Shown: piece by piece, positions 54,451 to 64,000 of the stretch
Layout: each line of letters begins with the position of its first letter
How positions within the stretch are numbered: position 1 is the stretch's first letter
Made by a program: the position numbers and the translations under genes
Source of the DNA: Raffaelea ambrosiae
Taxonomy: Eukaryota; Ascomycota; Sordariomycetes; Ophiostomatales; Ophiostomataceae
Assembly: GCA_002778195.1 (NCBI GenBank)
Contig: PCDI01000001.1
Span: 4,551,869 to 4,615,868 of the forward strand
DNA: 64,000 nt
Reading direction: 5' to 3'
Notes under the pieces: model-generated
The model's database searches: none
Told to the model about the DNA's origin: nothing
Seen by the model: only the letters and a program-made list of their open reading frames with translations

Positions 54451-56634
54451 ATGCTTTCTTTTTGTGTCTGGCACCTGCTTTGTGATTTGCATTTTCAGCA
54501 TTTTATATTACAGACATCTGTGACAGTCCCCTTGTTCTTTCTTTTGCTTTGTTTTGTTTTGCGTCCTGCTCCGTGCCTCCTTGGCTCTTTTTACCACTTC
54601 TTGTCTGGTATTTCTTCTCGTCTCGCCTCTCTCTTCGCTCACCTTCTTCGCCTTCTCTCTCCCCATCTTGTCCTGTCTCCCGTCCTGCCACGATCTCCTA
54701 CGTCCTCTTCCGCATCCCGTCTCCCTGGCCTCGACACCGCCATACTTACAGCCGGCCTTCCCACTCTTTAGTGACCCTCCTTCTCCGTGGGCGTTTCCCT
54801 GCTCCTTTGCTCTGCTCCCACTTCCCTGTTCCGTCCTCCTCGGCCTTCCTTCGTGTCTGCATCCTCTGTGTCAAACCCTACGGCAGTTCTCTGCATTGCC
54901 AATGCATTTATAATATCTCGCCATACGAGGTCTGCGTCTTGCAAGCTCGTTCTGGCAGGAACGAACGACTGTCATAGCTGCTGGTAAAGTGCGACGTTAG
55001 TGCATCCCCTCCTTCCTCGTTCAGACCCTGTCTCGACCCTGTGCCAATCCTGTGCCAACCCTGTGCCATCCGGTCGCCCCTGCCCCGTTCCTTCCCGCTA
55101 GGGAATGCCGCTAAAGTATGCCAGAGCTACACTAGCTTTATCAACACCACCTTGTCTGTCCTTCTTGGTCGCCCCTGCCATTTGGGTCTCTGCGAGCACG
55201 CTTCCCTAATAGCAGCCACCAAGAACCTCCAGAAAAGAGCTGTTCTCCTGCGCCTGCAGCAACCCGACGTGCAAATCTGGTCTGTGAAACACTGCTTGTA
55301 CCCTTCTTACACACCCACACCCCGTTGTCTATCCAATTCTTGTCGCTTTCCCGTCTTTGCCATAATATTACGAAAGTCCTGGTCTGGCCTTCCCATATTT
55401 ATTCCCCCGGCCGTCTCTTCCCTGCTCGGATTTCTTGCCTTTCCTACTTGCTCTTCTTGCCCGTTACGGATCTTTCAGAGATACTTCTTTCTGCTCTCGA
55501 GAAGGGGCAACCAGCACCAGACAAGATAGGAAGGCGCGCCCCAGCAAAACCACCAGCTGCCAGTATTAATAGCCAGGCGAGGGAAGGTGCTACCAGCACG
55601 CCCCCCCCCTCCCCCCACGAAGATCTCCCGCCGACAAAAAGCCAAATTCACCCCAAGCCCAACCCCATTGCTGGCCACGCCTTTCTGGCCACGCCTTTTT
55701 TTAGTTGTTGTCGACGCCTCTTTCAATATTGCTCAAATCTCCCCGCCCCGCACCAGACGAGCTATCGCCATCAATCAAACACCAGACACCGCAAACACTG
55801 ACTCTGCAAACCAAGTTCTTGTGTGTGTGTGTGTTCCAGAATTGCTTCGTACTGAGTCTTCGCAACGGCCGAAATTTGGGCTTTCGGTTCCGCCAGACGG
55901 GTTCTGTATCACCTGCTGCGCTCGCAACGTTGTCCTTTTTGAGCTGCCGCAACACCAACCACCCTTGCAGAACACGGAAAAGAAGGAAGAAGAAAAGAAC
56001 AGCTACGCACAGCACACGCAGCTTCGCGGCCAGCCAAACGTTGCCCAGGCCACGCTCGCCGTCTATCGCCACCCGCTCTCCCCCCCGAGCAATTGCAGTC
56101 GGTTCTCTGGCCCAATCACCGACCACCAACTGGCGAAGCCGTTTCTTCGGAGCTTTCCCTGCCTAAGTAGCTCGTCTTCCTGCAGCTTTCGTCCTCAAAC
56201 AAGCACGACTACTTTAGTCTAACCGCTACGCCGTCGATCACTGCCCCAAGGACGAAAGACGTTGGCTTCGTCCCTTCTCCCTCTCTCCTTCTCCCGCTCT
56301 CTAATCTCTCCTTCTTTCGTCATTGTCCTCTTTTCTCCTCTGCGTCTCGTCTGCACTGTCTCGCCTCTTTGTTTCTCGGTTCTGCTCGTCTCACGTCTTG
56401 CCACACCCTGCCAACACTGTTTACACACCGCCAGATCCCAATTTTGCAACTTTTGCGTTGCTTCTTCGCCACAGAGGGGCGCCTCCGATTACTCAGGGTT
56501 TCCAATCCCCGTTATCTTTCGCTATCCGCGCCATCTCGTTGTGCATGGAGAGACTTGCGTTTCCCTCTCGCTTCTAGGACCTTGACGACATCAATCTCCG
56601 AGCAGATTGTCGATTCCAGTCATCACGTCCAATC
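54451..56634 (+). promoter_or_regulatory. Pyrimidine-rich upstream region, probable long leader of the PAS gene
   Basis: About 2.2 kb directly upstream of the PAS-domain start codon is strongly C/T-rich on the plus strand, with many CTTCTC-like tracts and several upstream ATGs in short frames. This composition is typical of long 5' leaders and promoters of fungal regulatory genes. Transcription start and any leader introns cannot be placed from sequence alone. Confidence 0.4.
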
Positions 56635-58709
56635 ATGGAGCAGACTTTTATGACAATTCACAGTAAGATCCTGCCTTATCCAGCTTGATTTCTGTTGTTG
56701 GGGTTGGGGTTGGGGTTGATTTGCCTTGCTCGCCGCTGTATGAACTGTCTTACTGACTGGTTTTTCCCTTCTTCTCTCCCCCCCTCATCAGATCTCAACC
56801 CTGATGCCAATGTCCTCTTTGCCTCTGAGTCTGTAGCCGATATTCTGGGTTACCAACCAGCTGAGGTCCAGGGCAAGTCCGCCTTTGACTATTTCCATCC
56901 CGATGAAGTGCCATTTGCACGCTCGGTGCACAGTCGGGGCGTGCTCCTAGACAAAGCCGCTGTACTTTGCTATGCACGTATATTGTCCCGGGACGGCCGG
57001 TGGGTCGGCTGTGAATGCTGCTTCACGATTGTGCACGATGTTCTTGTAGCTTGCACAAGCATATACCGGCGTGGGGCCAAAAGCGAACGTGAGTGATTTG
57101 CTCCTCCTCTGCCCAATTCACATGATAAGCCCAATCCAAAGTGAAGAAGGCGAAGTACTGACCCGAAATAGGGCGAGCCATCGAGGCACCACAAATTCGC
57201 CGCATCTTCTCCTGCTCTCCGCGAGACCCCCGATACCACATGCTGGAGCACCTGTCTCCGAAGTTCAAAATGCCGCCAATGGAGCGTGAGCCGCGGGCGG
57301 CTCTGATCCTGAACCGCTTCACTCGGAACCTCACTGTCATGTTTGCAACCAACGCCATCACGAGCATTTTGGGTCTGCGACCCGACCAGGTCAAGAACAA
57401 GAGTTTCTACCGCTGCATCCAGGAGTCCTGCATGGCCGAGGCGACCAAGTGTATGGAGAGCGCCAAGGCAAACGATTCCATTGCCTACCTGCGCTTCTGC
57501 TTCCAAGACCCACGAGAAGACGACGAGATTGAACTCGACGATTATCGTATGGATGATGCGGATGAGCCAGGTATCCAAATACTCCAGGACCATAAGGTGC
57601 CAGACGATATGTCCATGGACATCGACTCGGACGATGGAAACGATGCTTCGATACATATCAAACGAGAAGACGATGACAAATCGGTGTCATTTTCTAACGC
57701 TCTCTTCCACCAGCAGGCTGTCAGCAGAGCCAGCAGCCGCGCTGCCTCCACGCCGGGCCGTCCTTCAAGGGTGCCATCCGTCGAATTGGAAGCCGTTGTG
57801 TCGTGCACATCGGACGGTTTGGTGGTGGTTCTTCGAAAAGCAAGGCCTCCCATTCCGCCAGCCCACCCTCCTCTGGTACCATTTGATTATGGCGATGGCC
57901 TTTTCGCTGCTCCCTGGGGCCAGCATCCCATCCAGCCTCACTTCCCATATGAGTCGCTTTACACCTTCCGGCCACCGCTGCTTCCGCAGTACATGCCGTT
58001 GAGAGACAACGTGAAGGATGCAGGCGGACCACCGTTAGACGTGCTGATGGGGTCTATCCGAGATGTTGCCGTGTTCGCGTGGGGCCTTGTCGGAATTAAC
58101 CCTGGAATGGCCGCATACGGCCGTGGACGGCCCAGCGGCGATGCGAGGCCCGCTGATAATAACCGCGGCATTCACAGACGACCATCGCGCGACGATGCCG
58201 GCGGAAGCAGTGTCCGAAGCAACAGCCGGGACGACAGCGACAGCGATAGCAGTAGGGTTCTTGGCAACTCTTCTTCGATTTGGCCGCCAAATGCCACCGC
58301 AGACAAAGGGAAAGGCCCTGCAATTCCCAGCTCTGCATACGGCCAATACTCTTACGCGGCCGGCCATCAAGTGGTGCCGCCTGCCTTCCAACCGCCGAAA
58401 ACGACGCAGCCAGAGTCGCGCAACTATCCACCGACATGGTCGACCCCAACAGCCAGTCCTTTGTCTTGCGGCATTGCCAGTTCTTCACGTCCACCGCCGT
58501 TTGACTACCCAGCATCCCATGAGCAGTACCGACATGGCCGTGAAATGAATGTTCAGGGCACCATGGCACCTTCAGAGCCTTACTACGGGCTTCCCATGGA
58601 GCCACGGCCTATTTCTTACCAGCAGCAGATGTATGGGGCCCCGGCGACAAGGGGACCTCGACTTACGCCTGCCGATTCCACCCAAAACCATTACTATGGC
58701 TGGCAATAA
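56635..58709 (+). CDS. PAS-domain protein, probable regulator
   Basis: Three exons close in phase: 56635-56662, 56792-57088 and 57172-58709, giving 620 residues. The first PAS domain starts almost at the N-terminus (MEQTFMTIHNLNPDANVLFA, SVADILGYQPAEVQGKSAFD, YFHPDEVPFARSVHSRGVLL). A second one follows (NRFTRNLTVMFATNAITSIL, GLRPDQVKNKSFYRCIQESC). The remaining half is disordered: acidic around residue 270, then Pro/Ser/Gln-rich. I see no GATA zinc finger, bHLH or kinase domain, so it is not a canonical white-collar protein; the NCRFLQ-type flavin-binding motif is also absent. PAS domains bind partners or small ligands, so a role in environmental sensing is a reasonable guess. The specific function is unknown. 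Confidence 0.8.
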
Positions 58710-59585
58710 ACGAACCAAATGCACTAAATTTATTACCAGCATAAAGACCCCAGCCGGGGCTCCTAGACCAATGTTCGCAATCAGAAAGAGAAGAAAAAAG
58801 AGCAAGCAACAAAAAGTTTTCATGGGCACCAACAGTGCCTGCCTCTTTGGCTTTCAATCTATTCCTGATCTTCTTGGAGTTTTCATCTTATTTCTTTATA
58901 TCTTAATTACCTAACAACTTGATTTCATAGTTTGGGCCGGCCGTATTGTCTCTTTTTTTTTACTTTGGCGTGTGCTGTTTTACTAGAAGCAGTGCTTATT
59001 TTTCAAAAAATCAGCATAGCGAACAGGACGGGAGATACCCATCAGATATACTACTTTCAACTAGAACAAAAATTTCATTTAAATTAGGCAAAATTGTGAG
59101 GCATTGCCCCTCGGCTAGAGTTCTCGTGTTGGCTTGCAAGAACAGAGCATGTGCAAAAATAAAAGTTCCCTAATATCTAACTAATACGAGCGCTGTCCCT
59201 GGCTTTGGCTTCCGGACTAATGTGGAAAGTGGGAGCTTGGACCACCTTAGCAGTGCCTATGACGCGGACGCGGCCAGCACGTTTCTCCATTCGTCCAATT
59301 AGCTTCTTTGCTCGTTTAGGAAACGTGGATTCTTGAGCATTCAGGAGTCTGGTAACCCTTTCTTCACCTGTGTGTCGCCCTACCCTCCTTATCAGCATCA
59401 CCACCTTCCCATCAACTGCCAGCGATCTTCAAGCACCTACCGCTTCTACGATTGACGCATTTATCGGACGGACCTCAGTAGGCACGAAGCGTACCATACT
59501 GAGCAACTGCGAGACGACGGGCGATAGATAGTGTGCGACTGCATCTCCAAGCATCACCCAGCAGGCCAACAGGCAACCAACCAAA
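58710..59585. other. Intergenic stretch between PAS and Yip4-like genes
   Basis: About 0.9 kb, AT-rich at 58900-59180. No gene recognised. The last 200 bases are the probable promoter and leader of the next gene. Confidence 0.5.
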
Positions 59586-60660
59586 ATGGCTTCCGTCAGC
59601 CGGAAAGATTACGGACCTGCTCCGCAGGTGGAAGACGACGATCTCATCGACCCTGATGATGGTGAGTGTTCTTATTGTGTTGATTGTTGTTCTGTTCGTT
59701 TGTGTCGTTGTTGCTGTGCGTTAAAGAGGCAGGTTTCTGACATGTGGCCTTCTTTTCTCCTCCCTTCCTCCAGCCGACCTCGATGATCTCGATGACCCCT
59801 TGGCGGCCGACTCGTCCTCACGAACTCCCCTTCACGGCAACATCGGCTCTTCATCGGCCAGCGGCGGCGCGAGCGGCAGCGGCAGCGGCAGCGGTGGCTT
59901 CGGCCGCTCCCTCAGCGAGAACTACCTGACGTCCCGCATCCCTGGCGAAGACCGCCGCGCGCCCACCAACACCATCGACGAGTCTGTGTGGGCCACGCTG
60001 CGCCGCGATCTCCTCGCCGTCTGGGCCAAGATGCGCGAGGTCCTGTATCCGAAATACTTGTTTGGCGGCACCATGTTTGACGGCACCAACAACCCCGAAG
60101 GGTTCAGCAGCCTACGCGGCGCCTACGCTACGCTCCGCAATGCCGGTCTGTCCGGCACGCGCGAAGAGCTGGCCGGTCTGGCCGGCCGCGTGCTCGACCC
60201 AGAGTCGTTGCTGCGCCAGAGCAACATGACCCCCGGCCTGCGCGACTGGGACCTGTGGGGTCCGCTGGTGTTCTGCTTGCTGCTGAGCATGCTGCTGAGC
60301 TTCAATGCGAAGGCGGATCAGAAGGACCTGGTGTTTTCGGGCGTGTTTGCCATGGTGTGGATCGGTGAGGCGGTGGTGACGCTGCAGATCAAGCTGCTGG
60401 GTGGTAACGTCTCCTTTGCGCAAAGCGTATGCATCATTGGCTACACCCTCTTCCCGCTCGTGGTGGCGGCGCTCCTGTCGGCTCTGCACATACCCACGGT
60501 GGCCCGCATCCCTGTCTACTTGGTGCTGGTGGCGTGGTCCATGGCGGCCGGCGTGAGCATCCTGGGCGGCAGCGGCGTGGTCAAGAACCGGGTGGGCCTG
60601 GCGGTGTACCCGCTGTTTGTCTTTTACATGGGTCTTGGCTGCCTGTGCTTCATCAGCTAA
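59586..60660 (+). CDS. Yip4-like (YIPF6) Golgi membrane protein
   Basis: Two exons (59586-59661 and 59774-60660) join in phase and give 320 residues. Residues 1-80 are acidic and then Gly/Ser-rich. The family block is LRRDLLAVWAKMREVLYPK, then RDWDLWGPLVFCLLLSMLLS, which starts the first of five helices; others include IGYTLFPLVVAALLSAL, PVYLVLVAWSMAAGVSIL and GLAVYPLFVFYMGLGCLCFI. Yip-family proteins act with Rab GTPases in ER-Golgi membrane traffic. Size and topology are normal. The Gly/Ser stretch near residues 48-60 is a low-complexity linker. Confidence 0.88.
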
Positions 60661-61315
60661 GTCAGCTCCCAACGTACGAGCGAGGAAGTCGTCAATTTGG
60701 GGGTGGACAGCAGCCAGACAGGTCGCCAAAGTCGGCGGGACAGCAACAAAGAGGGGGGAATGACATGAGAAGGAGAGAACACCGAGACAAGCCCTAAACA
60801 GGCACAACAAAAGCAAAGTGGCGCATCAGCATTCGAGAGAGGAAAGGCGGTTTTTGGTGAAAGAGAGCGGAGGATGACTGTAGGAAAAAGAACCACTATT
60901 ACACACACATGGAGCAAAATGGGACTACTAACGGGAAGGGGGGTTTGAACATTCCTTGGTTGGAACAACATGTATTTGTAGGATTAAATGGGTGTACAAG
61001 AACGGGGAGCAATATACATAGTTTTTTAAGAAACAAGGTTGGCAAAAGTGTTTGTAAAGCCGCGACAAAACTGCCCCTAATGAGCATTTTGTGGCAAGTG
61101 AAGGACTAGTTATTACCTGGCAATGTCAGCCTCATCCGATCACGTGATATCGCGACGACATTTTCGCGTGCAGAAAAAGAACGGTAACCCCGCGTCCTGT
61201 CTGCTCCGGAGAACCTTTTCTAGATAGTCGCCACGACGAATGTTGACACAAAAGGGACAAGATCTGGCGGAGGATACCAGATGGACGTCTTTGATCCGCA
61301 TGCCGGTTCCTTGTC
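60661..61315. other. Intergenic stretch before HRQ1
   Basis: About 650 bases. An ATG at 61281 lies in another frame and stops after a few codons, so it is at most an upstream frame. No other feature was seen. Confidence 0.5.
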
Positions 61316-64000
61316 ATGGCCGATCCTATGACGTTGGCACGCAGGGGGGGGAGCGGCGAAGTCCCCCTGTCCGGAGGCGTGAACCAAAAGACTGCTGAAC
61401 GGAGAAAAACAGCCAGCCCTGTATTACCTGGAAATGGTAACGGGGACGGGCACGGGAGTAGCAAGCGGAAACGAGCTGACACAGCCGCGTCCAGTGTGGT
61501 CGACCTCACAGACGAGGATGCCACCAATGCGTCGTCTGTGAACAACTCTGGAGCCGAAGAGACGCAAGCCAAACTGAGCAAGCCAAAAGCCAACAAAAAG
61601 AAGGCAACGACGAAGAAAACCAAGAAAGAGGACGAGGATAGCCAACTTGTCACCAGCAGAAAGCCGGACCAGTGGCCAGAGTGGTTCCAGGCCCTCAATC
61701 GGACCCATCGGGCGCTCAACCTCGTGTTCACGTTCTGCTGCACGCGCAAGCACCTGTTGACCACGTTTGCCACCATTCGGACGACTGTCGAGGCCAACAC
61801 AAAGCGGCCCTTGGACGTGGCTGATGTAGCTGCGATTGCCTGTCTGCTGGCGTTTCGGGCAGGCGGCGCTTCTGCTCCAAGTACGGGTACGGCAACTCCG
61901 GGTACAACTCCCGGCACGGCGACACCCACTCCCATACCTGGCAGCATCCACTTTGCCTATGTGGACGAGCTCTCGTTACAACTGGACATTCAAGGAGCGG
62001 AACGGGACCAGACATTTAAAACGGGGCGGACACCGAAGAGGATCACAACGCAAGGCCCAGCGTCCGATGCGTCGGTCGGCGGCATCACGGGCCGGCAGAC
62101 GCTAGGCGCCAGCAGCCTGATTGACGTGCCCAGCGAGCACCGTCATGTGCTGTACTTTGAGTTTGTGGACGAGGATCTGAAGCGCGAGATGGCCAGCGCC
62201 AAGACGGGCGAGCCGGTGCGGTCGACGCGGATGCTCCGCGAGGAGCAGCTCAAGCTGCCGCAGTACAGCCAGAAGCAGATGATGGCACTGATCGAGAAAC
62301 GCAACCGGCGATTTGTGGGCGCCGTGAACGCGTTCCTGGACCGGTGTGAGGGGGCCGGACACGCTGGCGGGGATCCCGTGGCCACGTTGAAGCGGGAGGC
62401 GGAGGCGTTCCTTCCTGTGCCCCCGCCGGAGGACGATCTCCCGGGGCAGATTCACGGGGGGGCGGGGGGTGCTCAGCAGCAAAGCGAGATCGACAGCAAC
62501 CACGGCATCCCGCCGAGAATTCCTGAGGAGCGCAAGAGCATTGCGGAGATCGTGCAGGAGCTCAAGGACAGCCCGTGGTACTCGGGGCAGATTGTGCCGG
62601 ACGGACACCGCGTGTTTGCAGAGCAGGACGCTGTGTACGGCGAGCTCGACTTCCTCATGAGCCAAGATCTGGTGAACGCGCTGTACAACGCCAAGGGCAT
62701 CACGCAGTTCTACGCGCACCAGGCGCAGGCGATCAACGCGCTGCACGGCGGGCGCAACGTGGTGGTGGCGACGTCGACCAGCTCGGGCAAGTCGCTCATC
62801 TTCCAGCTGCCGGTGGTGCACGCGCTGGAGCAGGACCGCTTGTCGCGCGCGCTCTACATTTTCCCGACCAAGGCGCTCGCGCAGGACCAGAAGCGCAGCC
62901 TGCGGGACCTGCTCGCGTACATGCCCGGGCTGGCGGCGGATGCGCTCGTGGAGACGTTTGACGGCGACACGCCGTGGCAGGAGCGCAACGCAATCCGCGA
63001 GACGGCGCGGGTCATCTTCACCAACCCGGACATGCTGCACATGACGATTCTGCCGCAGGAGGAGCGCTGGCGGTCGTTCCTGCAGGCGCTGCGGTACGTC
63101 GTCGTGGACGAGCTGCACTACTACAACGGGCTCATGGGCTCGCACATGGCGTTCATTATGCGGCGGCTGCGTCGGGTGTGTGCGGCGCTGGGCAACGACC
63201 GGGTGCGGTTCATCGCGTGCTCGGCGACGGTGGCGAACCCGGTGGAGCACTTTGCGACGATCTTTGGTGTGACGGACGACACGGACGACACGGGCGTGGA
63301 GCTGGTCGACTTTGACGGCTCGCCATCGGGGCGCAAAGAGTTTCTGTGCTGGAATACGCCGTTCCGGGTGCCGGGCGACCCGGCGAGCGGGCGCGGCAGC
63401 GGGCTGCAGGAGTGCGCGCGGCTGTTCTGCGAGCTGATTCTGCGGGGGGTGCGGGTGATTGCGTTCTGCCGCGTGCGCGAGCAGTGCGAGAAGCTGGTGC
63501 AGGCGGCGCAGGAGCAGCTGGAGGCGCGGGGGCGGCCGGAGTGCACGACGCGGGTGATGGGCTACCGCGGCGGGTACACGCCGCAAGACCGACGGCGCAT
63601 CGAGGCGGACATGTTTGCGGGCCGGCTGGTGGGCATCGTGGCCACCACGGCGCTGGAGCTCGGGGTCGACATTGGCACGCTCGACTGCGTGATGAGCTGG
63701 GGGTTCCCCTACACGATTGCCAACCTGCGGCAGCAGAGCGGCCGCGCCGGGCGGCGGCGGGGCCGCGACTCGCTGTCGATCCTGGTGGGCGACGCGTTCG
63801 CCACGGACCAGCACTACATGCAGAACCCGGACCAGCTGTTCGACCAGCCCCATGGCGCGCTCCAGGTCGACCTGGACAACCTGCTGGTGCGCGAGGGCCA
63901 CGTGCAGTGCGCCGCCTACGAGCTGCCGATCGCGCCGGCCGCGGACGAGCGCTACTTTGGCCCCGGGCTGGCACAGCTCTGCCGCGAGCGACTGGCGTTG
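61316..64000 (+). CDS. hrq1: DEAH-type RecQ4-related helicase HRQ1 (3' end outside window)
   Basis: The frame from the ATG at 61316 stays open to the end of the window, giving at least 895 residues of a protein normally of about 1,100-1,200. The N-terminal 110 residues are basic and disordered, with many Lys. Helicase motifs: Q-like FYAHQAQAINAL, motif I ATSTSSGKSLIFQ (Lys492), motif Ia ALYIFPTKALAQDQ, motif II VVVDELHYYNGL (DELH, Asp598), motif III ACSATVANP, motif IV IAFCRVREQCEKL, motif V VATTALELGVDIG and motif VI QQSGRAGRRRGRD. HRQ1 proteins are 3'-5' helicases acting in interstrand-crosslink repair and telomere control. No intron was detected in the visible part. The large antisense frame on the minus strand is a codon-bias shadow. 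Confidence 0.92.
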   Translation, partial: MADPMTLARRGGSGEVPLSGGVNQKTAERRKTASPVLPGNGNGDGHGSSKRKRADTAASSVVDLTDEDATNASSVNNSGAEETQAKLSKPKANKKKATTKKTKKEDEDSQLVTSRKPDQWPEWFQALNRTHRALNLVFTFCCTRKHLLTTFATIRTTVEANTKRPLDVADVAAIACLLAFRAGGASAPSTGTATPGTTPGTATPTPIPGSIHFAYVDELSLQLDIQGAERDQTFKTGRTPKRITTQGPASDASVGGITGRQTLGASSLIDVPSEHRHVLYFEFVDEDLKREMASAKTGEPVRSTRMLREEQLKLPQYSQKQMMALIEKRNRRFVGAVNAFLDRCEGAGHAGGDPVATLKREAEAFLPVPPPEDDLPGQIHGGAGGAQQQSEIDSNHGIPPRIPEERKSIAEIVQELKDSPWYSGQIVPDGHRVFAEQDAVYGELDFLMSQDLVNALYNAKGITQFYAHQAQAINALHGGRNVVVATSTSSGKSLIFQLPVVHALEQDRLSRALYIFPTKALAQDQKRSLRDLLAYMPGLAADALVETFDGDTPWQERNAIRETARVIFTNPDMLHMTILPQEERWRSFLQALRYVVVDELHYYNGLMGSHMAFIMRRLRRVCAALGNDRVRFIACSATVANPVEHFATIFGVTDDTDDTGVELVDFDGSPSGRKEFLCWNTPFRVPGDPASGRGSGLQECARLFCELILRGVRVIAFCRVREQCEKLVQAAQEQLEARGRPECTTRVMGYRGGYTPQDRRRIEADMFAGRLVGIVATTALELGVDIGTLDCVMSWGFPYTIANLRQQSGRAGRRRGRDSLSILVGDAFATDQHYMQNPDQLFDQPHGALQVDLDNLLVREGHVQCAAYELPIAPAADERYFGPGLAQLCRERLAL

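Noticed and set aside
62102..63901. Long minus-strand open frame of 599 codons
   Set aside because: It is antisense to HRQ1, very rich in Arg/His/Ala as expected from reversed GC-rich codons, and no domain is visible.
1..64000. tRNA, rRNA or CRISPR features
   Set aside because: GGTTCGA-type sequences were looked at (for example near 13438 and 46448), but they lie within coding exons and lack cloverleaf arms. No array of equal repeats and spacers exists.

Overview
This window comes from a filamentous ascomycete (Pezizomycotina, most likely a Sordariomycete). The genes carry short introns of about 45-130 bp, coding GC is high, and the gene set is fungal: an EED Polycomb subunit, the CLASP protein STU1, the complex I 29.9 kDa (NDUFA5-type) subunit, an Rrn11-type Pol I factor, a Yip4-type protein and the helicase HRQ1. 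Fungal accessory families are also present: a cytochrome P450, a rhodopsin-domain membrane protein, a GH105 hydrolase, MFS carriers, a remnant of a heterokaryon-incompatibility (HET) gene, and a ubiquitin-like/CorA-like fusion. I cannot name the species.

Layout. At 1-33 kb the window is accessory in character. It holds a rhodopsin-domain protein (960-2560), a P450 (3186-4966), a 3CxxC zinc protein (5206-5889, minus), a decayed strip with remnants of a flavin monooxygenase and an UNC93-like carrier (6.8-8.7 kb), an RRM plus zinc-finger protein (10215-12428), a divergent MFS/GH105 pair (13376-17344), an N-terminally truncated HET pseudogene (17.5-18.06 kb), an alpha/beta hydrolase (19906-20838, minus), an intact UNC93-like carrier (22317-24186, minus), a large ULD/C2H2/CorA-like fusion (25356-30939) and an NtaA-type FMN monooxygenase (31242-32941, minus). 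At 33-48.7 kb it is a denser housekeeping block: STU1, a basic-secretory-type metallopeptidase, a compact SbcC/Rad50-like ATPase, NDUFA5, Rrn11-like and EED. An 8 kb stretch without a recognisable protein gene (48.7-56.6 kb) follows, rich in microsatellites and pyrimidine tracts and ending in what looks like a long leader for a PAS-domain protein (56635-58709). YIP4-like (59586-60660) and HRQ1 (61316 to beyond the window end) close the window.

How genes may work together. The GH105 hydrolase and the Dal5/ACS-type carrier share a 0.7 kb divergent promoter and could form a uronide uptake and cleavage unit. The P450 and the rhodopsin-domain protein are tandem neighbours, but nothing shows a shared pathway. 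Most housekeeping genes look independent. Exon boundaries were worked out by hand from splice consensus and reading phase; where phases close exactly this is stated, and where they do not it is flagged.
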